Positions 1 to 4,801 of a DNA stretch of 5,573 nucleotides are shown here, piece after piece. The stretch's first letter is position 1. Every line of letters starts with the position of its first letter. Location: assembly GCA_013335425.1 (NCBI GenBank), contig JAAXVQ010000161.1:1-5573 (forward strand), read 5' to 3'. Source of the stretch: Candidatus Firestoneibacteriota bacterium. Its GTDB lineage: Bacteria > Oederibacteriota > JAAXVQ01. The translations under genes and the position numbers were made by a program. The notes beneath the pieces are model-generated. The model saw only the letters and a program-made list of their open reading frames with translations, was not told the DNA's origin and ran no database searches.

Positions 1-335
1 TCGTAACCGAAGAGCGCATTGGAGCGCGCCAGCGTGTCGGCGCTTACAATGCCCGCAAAGCGCTTGAGTTCGGCCGGCTTGGTGGTCAGGCCCCAAGTTT
101 CCAAATCGAGGTTGAAACTGTAGTGTTCCATGATGTATTGCTTCAGCCGCTGTATTTTGCGGTTAAGGCTCATGCGCCCCACACCGGCAAACCAGGGATC
201 GGCTTTCCACGCCCACAGCCTCGAGGACATGATGTTGGCCAGCACCAGGGCGTATAAGAGTTCCGGAAAGATGAAGACTTCCATATCCGAAAGCGTAAAG
301 GCCGAAGAGTATTTTTCCAGGCGTGCATGTTCCAT
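1..335 (-). CDS. Unrecognised protein, N-terminal 111 residues (3'-partial)
   Basis: The frame starts at the ATG at 335, preceded by AGAGAGG with 8-nt spacing, and stays open to the window edge, so the C-terminus is missing. The visible protein begins MEHARLEKYSSAFTLSDMEV and includes FIFPELLYALVLANIMS (22-38), ADPWFAG, a basic stretch RMSLNRKIQRLKQYIMEHY, then FNLDLETWGLTTKPAELKRF and NALFGYE at the edge. It has no N-terminal signal peptide. The hydrophobic run at about 20-37 is interrupted by Pro and Glu and could be a buried helix rather than a membrane segment. The aromatic-rich and Leu-rich composition with few low-complexity residues looks like a conserved globular protein. Codon use resembles the neighbours, and no other frame here is as convincing. 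I cannot assign a family or function. Confidence 0.72.
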   Translation of the reverse strand, partial: MEHARLEKYSSAFTLSDMEVFIFPELLYALVLANIMSSRLWAWKADPWFAGVGRMSLNRKIQRLKQYIMEHYSFNLDLETWGLTTKPAELKRFAGIVSADTLARSNALFGY

Positions 336-417
336 GCGGACAACCTCTCTTTGCGTCACTTTCAGGATCGGTCGGATGCGCCGAAATTTTTATGTGCTCG
401 GCAAGATTTTTTCGTGC
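336..417. other. Gap between nfo and the partial gene, no clear terminator
   Basis: This 82-nt gap is more AT-rich than its surroundings (runs of A and T on either strand). On the minus strand a 5-bp inverted repeat, GCCGA/TCGGC with a 13-nt loop, is visible but has no following T tract, so I do not call a terminator. No convincing -35/-10 pair was found. The end nearest the next gene holds its ribosome site AGAGAGG (350-344). Confidence 0.4.
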
Positions 418-1269
418 TTATCCCGCATAGCGGCGGAGGCGGCGCATGTTTTTCAAATCCGGACCCAGGTTGTCGAACCCCGGGGTCTCGAGAATGACCG
501 GCACCTGTTGTACGGCGGGATGCGCCAAAATCCGAACCAGACCCGCGCGCCCCACGAAACCTTCACCCAGATTTTCGTGATGATCACGGTGCGAACCGCA
601 AGGCTGCCGGGAATCGTTGGCATGCAGGCAGCCGATCCGGGCGTATCCGATCCAGCGTTTGACATCGCGGTCAAAACGCCTATAATCCGCCGCCTCTCCC
701 AGCGCATAACCGGCGGCGCACAAATGCGCCGAGTCCAGGCAAACGCCCACATGCGCGCCGGCGGCGCGGATCACGCGCCCCAAAGTCTCCAGGTTCCCCA
801 AACGCCCCGGAGGCGAGGCCATGCCTTCGAGCAAAATGCGCAGACCGTCCGGCACCTGCGGACGCAGGCGGCGTAAAGCCTTCACCAGACGCTCTTCCCC
901 GCCCCCGGCCCCGGTGTCCGAGCCCGGGTGCAGGACCAAGGCGCGGGCCCCCAAATACCCGGCTGCCTGCAAATCTGAGAGCACCGACCGATAGGAGCGG
1001 GCGGCCGTCTCAGGATTGGGTGAAGCCAGGTTCACCAGGTAAATGGCATGGACGACCAACGCTTCCACGCCGAAGTCCGGTGCCAGGGCTTGATAACGTT
1101 TTCCCGAGGCCCGGGTAATGAGCGTGCCCGACCAACCGCGGGGATTGGAGGCAAAAATTTGCACGCTGCGGCAACCCAGGGTCCGGGCGCGGGCCAGCAT
1201 TTTTTCCCAGCCGCCGGAAGTGGACAAATGCGCGCCCAAAAGACGCGGCGCCAAACCGCGGCTCACCAT
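418..1269 (-). CDS. nfo: Endonuclease IV (AP endonuclease, zinc-dependent)
   Basis: This enzyme cleaves DNA 5' to abasic sites and removes 3'-blocking groups in base excision repair, using three zinc ions in a TIM-barrel active site. The 283-residue length matches E. coli Nfo (285). The N-terminus reads LLGAHLSTSGGW (10-21), the family opening. All nine metal ligands can be placed: H74 (VVHAIYLVN), H114 (LHPGS), E148 (ILLEGM), D179 and H182 (GVCLDSAHLCAAGY), H216 (CLHANDS), D229 and H231 (GSHRDHHENLGEG) and E261 (VILETPG). The ATG at 1269 is chosen because family similarity begins just after it; the frame is open to 1533 but that part is out-of-frame reading of the preceding gene. The start overlaps the preceding stop by 7 nt (ATGGTGA), and only a weak CAGG-type ribosome site is seen, so coupling is likely. 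It ends with TAA. Confidence 0.96.
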   Translation of the reverse strand: MVSRGLAPRLLGAHLSTSGGWEKMLARARTLGCRSVQIFASNPRGWSGTLITRASGKRYQALAPDFGVEALVVHAIYLVNLASPNPETAARSYRSVLSDLQAAGYLGARALVLHPGSDTGAGGGEERLVKALRRLRPQVPDGLRILLEGMASPPGRLGNLETLGRVIRAAGAHVGVCLDSAHLCAAGYALGEAADYRRFDRDVKRWIGYARIGCLHANDSRQPCGSHRDHHENLGEGFVGRAGLVRILAHPAVQQVPVILETPGFDNLGPDLKNMRRLRRYAG

Positions 1270-1925
1270 GCCTGCAACCTGCACCAAAGCGTCAACAGGC
1301 TCACCAACCTGCCGGGAAACTCCCGCACCCGCTTGGCCAGCAGCGTGCCGTCGGTTTTCATCCAAAGCCGGCGGGAAAATTCCAAGCGCACCCATGGCAG
1401 TGCGTCCGCCCCCTGGCGCCCGGTTATAAACGCGTTCCCCGCCGACCCTTGGTTCAACACCACGTCCCCGGGCCAATCGGCCAGGCCTGCGGCCGCCAAG
1501 TCGCGCAAGTCGCGCAGGATCTGAGGCGGACACGTGACCGGCTTTTTCCCATCCCGCGCCTCGCCGTATTCATCCCCGCCATTGTGAAGCACCACTTTGC
1601 CTCCCGCGCCGATTCCCGCCGTCGCCTCCAGGGGCAGCCCGCTCAACGCGCATTGCACCCCGGCGCGCACGCCCGGATGACGCGCGCTCTGTTCCAACCG
1701 GCTGCGGAGGGCCCGGTCATAGGCGGCCGCGCGCCCCGCGGGTAATGCTTTTTTCGAAGTTGCGTCCAAGCGGTAACGGGATACCGGGGCCTTGGGGAAA
1801 AAACTGACGGCCACGCGCTCTTCCAGGGCGAATAATTTCCTCACGGGCAAGCGCGGACCCGCCGGGCTCTGGCGCGCATCCAAGGGGGGTAAAACAAAAA
1901 TCAGCGGCAACGGCTTTTGCAGCAT
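1263..1925 (-). CDS. Uncharacterised protein, C-terminal half resembling N-formylglutamate amidohydrolase family
   Basis: The product is 220 residues from the ATG at 1925; a longer open frame upstream only reads the repeat gene out of frame. The best resemblance I see is remote. SRYRLD (49-54) recalls the SRxxxDxNR segment of N-formylglutamate amidohydrolases. DVVLNQGSAGNAFITGRQG (154-172) followed by PWVRLEFSRRLW (177-188) matches the family's N-x-P-x-x-GG-x-I-x(n)-G ... Q-x-E-x-x-R-x-LY ending. However, the N-terminal PHSG-type metal-binding motif is not present (LPPLDAR stands there) and the central histidine motif is doubtful (LHNGGDEYG, 113-121). It may be an inactive or repurposed relative, or a different family altogether. 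There is no signal peptide or clear membrane helix. The start lies 1 nt after the stop of the repeat gene without an obvious Shine-Dalgarno sequence, and its stop overlaps the nfo start by 7 nt, suggesting translational coupling on both sides. Third codon positions are GC-rich as in its neighbours. Confidence 0.6.
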   Translation of the reverse strand: MLQKPLPLIFVLPPLDARQSPAGPRLPVRKLFALEERVAVSFFPKAPVSRYRLDATSKKALPAGRAAAYDRALRSRLEQSARHPGVRAGVQCALSGLPLEATAGIGAGGKVVLHNGGDEYGEARDGKKPVTCPPQILRDLRDLAAAGLADWPGDVVLNQGSAGNAFITGRQGADALPWVRLEFSRRLWMKTDGTLLAKRVREFPGRLVSLLTLWCRLQAW

Positions 1926-1926
1926 G

Positions 1927-2295
1927 CTACTCGGTTTTCTTTTGCAAGCCCTCGCCCAACCCGCGGAAAAACCCCGCAGTCGCACGTCCCGCATGCCGCA
2001 GCCAACCGGCGACACTCCGACCGGCGGACTCGGCCCGGGCTTCGGTTTTGTCTCCGGCGGTTTCCAAAGCCTCCCCGGTTTTATGCACCGCATGTTTGAC
2101 GGCGTCTTCGGCTTTCTCACCCGCCCGGTTGATTTTCTCGCCGGCTTTTTCCACGGCTGCACCGGCTTTATGCCCACCCTTTTCCAAGGCCTGCCCGGCT
2201 TTTTGGAAAACCGAATCCGATTTAACTTCGTCGGCCCAGCCCCCAACGGACAAGCCGAGCAGCCCGGCCAAGACCACTACCCCGGCAATTCGCAT
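1927..2295 (-). CDS. Secreted 11-residue-repeat (LEA-like, amphipathic-helix) protein
   Basis: I do not recognise a named family. Using the ATG at 2295, the product is 122 residues; an in-frame ATG at 2325 would add ten (MPLKKLGRAL). A Sec-type signal peptide is visible: short basic N-terminus, a hydrophobic core over residues 3-20, and a likely cut after GGWA at 21, with no lipobox cysteine. The mature part is rich in Ala, Lys, Glu and Gly and has no Cys. From residue 32 to about 119 it is eight tandem 11-residue units such as KAGQALEKGGH, KAGAAVEKAGE, KINRAGEKAED and ALETAGDKTEA. This periodicity is typical of late-embryogenesis-abundant group 3 and related amphipathic-helix proteins that bind membranes or protect against drying. 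The last two units (WLRHAGRATAG, FFRGLGEGLQK) become aromatic and hydrophobic, a possible membrane-contact end. Such a protein would act in the periplasm or outside the cell. The stop is 1 nt before the next gene. Function is inferred from composition only. Confidence 0.72.
   Translation of the reverse strand: MRIAGVVVLAGLLGLSVGGWADEVKSDSVFQKAGQALEKGGHKAGAAVEKAGEKINRAGEKAEDAVKHAVHKTGEALETAGDKTEARAESAGRSVAGWLRHAGRATAGFFRGLGEGLQKKTE
1939..2202 (-). repeat. Eight degenerate tandem 33-bp (11-codon) repeats within the secreted-protein gene
   Basis: The coding sequence falls into eight 33-bp units when aligned on the pattern xAxxAxEKxGx. Small residues recur at unit positions 5-6 (AL, AV, AG, AV, AG, AG, AG, LG). 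An acidic or charged residue is at position 7 in seven units, and Lys is at position 8 in the first five. The repeats are diverged at DNA level, so this is protein periodicity rather than a recent DNA tandem expansion. The same period shows as artificial repetitive peptides in the other frames and on the opposite strand. Confidence 0.65.
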
Positions 2296-2300
2296 AAGCG

Positions 2301-2308
2301 CCCTCCCC
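2301..2308 (-). promoter_or_regulatory. Shine-Dalgarno GGGGAGGG favouring the inner start of the repeat protein
   Basis: On the minus strand GGGGAGGG ends 5 nt before the ATG at 2295. The alternative ATG at 2325 has only CGGAG at 4 nt. The stronger and better-spaced site, together with the position of the candidate promoter, favours the inner start. Confidence 0.5.
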
Positions 2309-2342
2309 AGTTTCTTTAAAGGCATTCGACTCCGACCGGTTC

Positions 2343-2372
2343 AGTTTAGCACAATGCGGACCCGTGCGTAAA
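2343..2372 (-). promoter_or_regulatory. Candidate sigma-70-type promoter upstream of the repeat-protein gene
   Basis: On the minus strand, TTTACG (2372-2367; 4 of 6 matches to the -35 consensus) is followed after 18 nt by TAAACT (2348-2343; 4 of 6 matches to the -10 consensus), with a TG one base before the -10 hexamer giving an extended -10. The predicted transcript would start near 2336. That leaves about 40 nt before the ATG at 2295 but only about 10 nt before the ATG at 2325. It is a by-eye match in the only sizeable gap of the main gene string. It would let the downstream genes be expressed separately from gnd-zwf-pgl. Confidence 0.35.
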
Positions 2373-2398
2373 GAGTACGCCCCGGACGGCGCACCGCC

Positions 2399-3160
2399 TC
2401 ATTCCCCCGCAGGGTGCACCCGCCCCCGGTCGCGCAGGTCTCGGGCCGCCGCGTGGTCCAAAAACCAAATCAGCCTCTCTTGCGGACGTACGTTCCCGGC
2501 CGGGTAGGACCGCGCCAGTTCCGGCGCTTCCAGCAGCTCCCGCACCCGCGTCTTTTTTTCTTCGCCCGCGATTAAAAAGATGACGGTTCGCGCCCGGTTG
2601 ATCAGCGAAAGCGTCAGGGTTAAACGTTGGGTGACCGGGGAACCCGGCGGCGCTTCCGTGGCCGCCACCCAGGCTTCGGGGGGCGCAGGTTCGTTCCCGG
2701 GAAAAATCGAGGCCGTGTGGCCGTCCGGACCCACGCCCAGGAGGATCAAATCAAACACGGGCTCGCGACCGGCAAAAAAAGCATGGAGCCCATCCTCATA
2801 TTCCCGTGCGCCGTCGGCGAGCGTGGCTGCGAAGGTGGGCATGGGGTGCACTTGCAGGGCGGGCACTGACACGTGTTCCAGCAAGGTTTTGTGCGCCAAG
2901 GCGTAATTGCTTTGCGGGTCGTCGGGTTTTACCCACCTTTCATCGCTCCAAAAAAATTGCGTCTGCGCCCAGGGAAAGGCCCCGCGCCAAGGATTTTGCG
3001 TCAGGGAACGATAAAGCGAGCTCGGGGTACGTCCTCCGGAGAGCGCCCAAACAAACCTGCCCCGCGCCTCCACCGCCGCTTGCGCCAGGCGGACGATCTG
3101 ATCGGCCGCCGCCCGGCATAAGTGCTCCAGACTGGCAAACGAATGCACTTCGCTTTGCAT
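2399..3160 (-). CDS. pgl: 6-phosphogluconolactonase (DevB/SOL type)
   Basis: This enzyme hydrolyses 6-phosphogluconolactone to 6-phosphogluconate, the step between Zwf and Gnd, in the cytoplasm. The product is 253 residues, normal for the glucosamine-6-phosphate isomerase/6-phosphogluconolactonase superfamily. The motifs run in the expected order: WALSGGRTPSSLY (38-50), the phosphate-binding region; FFWSDERWVKPDDPQSNY (69-86); FDLILLGVGPDGHTASIFPG (136-155), holding the catalytic histidine; RLTLTLSLINRARTVIFLIAGEEK (179-202); and YPAGNVRP (219-226). The start at 3160 is chosen because a GGAGGAAGGAG ribosome site lies just upstream and homology begins there. The frame stays open another 62 codons into zwf, but that stretch is glycine/arginine-rich, unlike the family, and overlaps real zwf sequence. 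The gap after zwf is 32 nt. It ends with TGA, 73 nt before the next gene, with no convincing terminator between. Confidence 0.96.
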   Translation of the reverse strand: MQSEVHSFASLEHLCRAAADQIVRLAQAAVEARGRFVWALSGGRTPSSLYRSLTQNPWRGAFPWAQTQFFWSDERWVKPDDPQSNYALAHKTLLEHVSVPALQVHPMPTFAATLADGAREYEDGLHAFFAGREPVFDLILLGVGPDGHTASIFPGNEPAPPEAWVAATEAPPGSPVTQRLTLTLSLINRARTVIFLIAGEEKKTRVRELLEAPELARSYPAGNVRPQERLIWFLDHAAARDLRDRGRVHPAGE

Positions 3161-3164
3161 AACG

Positions 3165-3175
3165 CTCCTTCCTCC
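3165..3175 (-). promoter_or_regulatory. Strong Shine-Dalgarno sequence setting the pgl start
   Basis: On the minus strand the bases read GGAGGAAGGAG, ending 4 nt before an ATG at 3160. Two overlapping purine-rich cores make this the strongest ribosome-binding site in the window. It places the pgl start here rather than at any in-frame start codon upstream (the frame is open back to 3346, inside zwf). Confidence 0.8.
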
Positions 3176-3192
3176 GCCGCCGGTAAACGTTT

Positions 3193-4758
3193 CTATTCCG
3201 CGCGGCCGGACAAACGCCATTGATGCTGCGGTTCCAGCAAGCCATCCGCCTCGGCCGGGCCCCAGGATCCGGCCGGATACGTGGACAAGGGCGCGGCATT
3301 TCCCGGCGCACCCCATTGTTGCAACACCGGGGTCAACAGCGCCCAAGCCGCTTCCACGTCGTCATGACGCCAAAACAGCGTCTGATCCCCCACAAGTATG
3401 TCCAACAGCAGGCGCTCATAGGCGCAGGGTGTTTTAATCCCGAAAGTTTCCCGGTAACGGAACTTAAGATCCAAGGGTGTCAGACAGACCTTCATGCCGG
3501 GCAGCTTGGTGTTGACGGTTAAATCAATCCCCTCCTCGGGCTGTATCCGAAGGCGCAGGGTCGTAGGGGGCAAGTCCGCCGCCTCGAGCGGAAAAAACAT
3601 GGAAACCGGCACCCGCTTGAAAACGATAATGATCTCGCTGACCTTGCGCGCCAGGCGCTTGCCGGTGCGGATATAGAAAGGCACTCCCTGCCAGCGCCAA
3701 TTGTCGATCCAAAGTTTGGCTCCCACATAAGTTTCCGTACGGGAATTCGGCGGTACCCCCACCTCCCCCAAGTAACCGGGCACGGTTTGCCCTTCCAAAA
3801 GGCCGGGAGCATACTGCCCGCGAACAATATCGGTGTTCGTTCCGCCGGCGTTCAAAGGCCGGATCGCGCGCAGCACTTTAACCTTTTCATCGCGCACGCG
3901 GTCCGCCTGAAACGAAGCCGGCGGCTCCATGGCCACCAGGGCCAGCAATTGCATGAGATGGCTTTGAAACATGTCCCGCAATTGCCCGGACTGGTCATAG
4001 TACCCCACCCGATTTTCAAAACCGAGACTCTCGGCCACCACAATCTGAACTTGGTCAATGTAGCGCCTGTTCCATACCGACTCAAAAATGGAATTGGCAA
4101 ACCGGAACATCAGTATGTTCTGAACCGTGTCTTTGCCCAGGTAATGGTCCATGCGGTAAATTTGCGACTCTTTGATAACCTCATGCAGGCTATGGTCCAA
4201 GGCCACGGCGCTTTCCCAATCATGGCCGTAGGGTTTTTCATAGACCAGACGGCGGAAGGGGGTTCCTGCTGCCGGTTCCGCGGTTAAACCGGCTTGGCTG
4301 ATTTTTTGGGTGATCCCGGCATACTCCGTGGGGGGTAACGCGAAATAATAAACGCGATTGCCTTGAGTCCCCCGCGTATGATCCAGCACGTCCAAAACCC
4401 GCCCCAGATTGAGAATGAATTCCGCGTCCTCGTAATGCCCGGACACATACCGGCAATGTTCTAAAAACGCCTGCAACGCCTGCCGGTCGCTCGTGGGGTC
4501 TTCGTTTAAAATGGCGCTGCCGACCTGTTCGCGAAAAGCCTCGTCGCTCCAGGGCGAGCGCCCCACTCCGGTCACATAATAGCTTTCAGAAAGCAAACCC
4601 CGGCTTGCCAGGTTGAACAACGACGGCAGCAATTTTCGTCGCGCCAAATTCCCTGAAGCTCCGAAAATGATAAAACCCGCCGGACCGGGCGTTTCCAGCG
4701 TACAAAAGCCGACCGTCTCGGCGGACACAGCGGAAAGATTCAATATCGGATTCTCCAT
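3193..4758 (-). CDS. zwf: Glucose-6-phosphate 1-dehydrogenase
   Basis: This enzyme oxidises glucose-6-phosphate to 6-phosphogluconolactone with reduction of NAD(P)+, the entry step of the oxidative pentose phosphate pathway. The 521-residue product is slightly longer than the usual 480-510. The dinucleotide-binding motif GASGNLARRKLLPSL sits at residues 33-47, EKPYG at 174-178, and the signature RMDHYLGKD at 202-210, with substrate residues D204, H205 and K209. The catalytic histidine is H267 in QSHLMQLLALVAMEPP, equivalent to H240 of the Leuconostoc enzyme. RTGKRL is at 364-369, and the C-terminal hallmarks GDQTLFWRHDDVEAAW and YPAGSWGP follow. The start is the ATG at 4758, preceded by AAAAGGTG at good spacing. 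The motif residue usually Asp (GASGD) is Asn here, from an AAT codon at 4648-4650. It lies 43 nt after gnd and 32 nt before pgl, so the three are probably co-transcribed. Confidence 0.97.
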   Translation of the reverse strand: MENPILNLSAVSAETVGFCTLETPGPAGFIIFGASGNLARRKLLPSLFNLASRGLLSESYYVTGVGRSPWSDEAFREQVGSAILNEDPTSDRQALQAFLEHCRYVSGHYEDAEFILNLGRVLDVLDHTRGTQGNRVYYFALPPTEYAGITQKISQAGLTAEPAAGTPFRRLVYEKPYGHDWESAVALDHSLHEVIKESQIYRMDHYLGKDTVQNILMFRFANSIFESVWNRRYIDQVQIVVAESLGFENRVGYYDQSGQLRDMFQSHLMQLLALVAMEPPASFQADRVRDEKVKVLRAIRPLNAGGTNTDIVRGQYAPGLLEGQTVPGYLGEVGVPPNSRTETYVGAKLWIDNWRWQGVPFYIRTGKRLARKVSEIIIVFKRVPVSMFFPLEAADLPPTTLRLRIQPEEGIDLTVNTKLPGMKVCLTPLDLKFRYRETFGIKTPCAYERLLLDILVGDQTLFWRHDDVEAAWALLTPVLQQWGAPGNAAPLSTYPAGSWGPAEADGLLEPQHQWRLSGRAE

Positions 4759-4764
4759 GACAAC

Positions 4765-4776
4765 ACCTTTTCAGGT
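4765..4776 (-). promoter_or_regulatory. zwf ribosome-binding site inside a small GAAA-loop hairpin
   Basis: Read on the minus strand, the gnd-zwf gap carries GAAAAGGTG about 5 nt before the zwf ATG, a good Shine-Dalgarno sequence that fixes this start. The same bases form ACCT-GAAA-AGGT, a 4-bp stem with a GNRA-type tetraloop whose 3' arm is the Shine-Dalgarno core. Four base pairs are weak, so a regulatory effect is only a possibility; the ribosome-binding role is well supported. Confidence 0.4.
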
Positions 4777-4801
4777 TACTTAAACTCACCGGTTGAGGGT
4801 G

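Noticed and set aside
336..417. Possible terminator or promoter in the nfo-downstream gap
   Set aside because: The 5-bp stem has a 13-nt loop and no T tract, and no hexamer pair has acceptable spacing.
130..876. Plus-strand frame of 248 codons spanning the nfo end and the partial gene
   Set aside because: It is antisense to the metal-ligand-bearing part of nfo, and its product shows no domain or signal.
1270..1533. 88-residue N-terminal extension of endonuclease IV
   Set aside because: It overlaps the conserved end of the preceding gene, has no family similarity, and the Nfo family starts at LLGAHLS.
1926..2246. The frame of the amidohydrolase-like protein stays open upstream for another 107 codons, giving a Lys/Pro/Arg-rich repetitive peptide
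   Set aside because: It is the secreted-protein gene read in another frame. The 33-bp period of that gene makes any frame look repetitive, and the signal peptide is on the other frame.
1792..2319. Plus-strand frame of 175 codons with Phe/Gly-rich repeats
   Set aside because: It lies antisense to the 11-residue-repeat gene. Its periodicity is the mirror of the real repeats and there is no matching ribosome site or family.
2366..2380. Inverted repeat GCGTA-AAGAG-TACGC after pgl, considered as a terminator
   Set aside because: The stem is only 5 bp and there is no T tract on either strand; part of it also overlaps the candidate -35 element.
3161..3346. 62-residue N-terminal extension of 6-phosphogluconolactonase
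   Set aside because: It overlaps the conserved zwf C-terminus, is low-complexity Gly/Arg-rich, and the strong ribosome site sits at the inner ATG at 3160.
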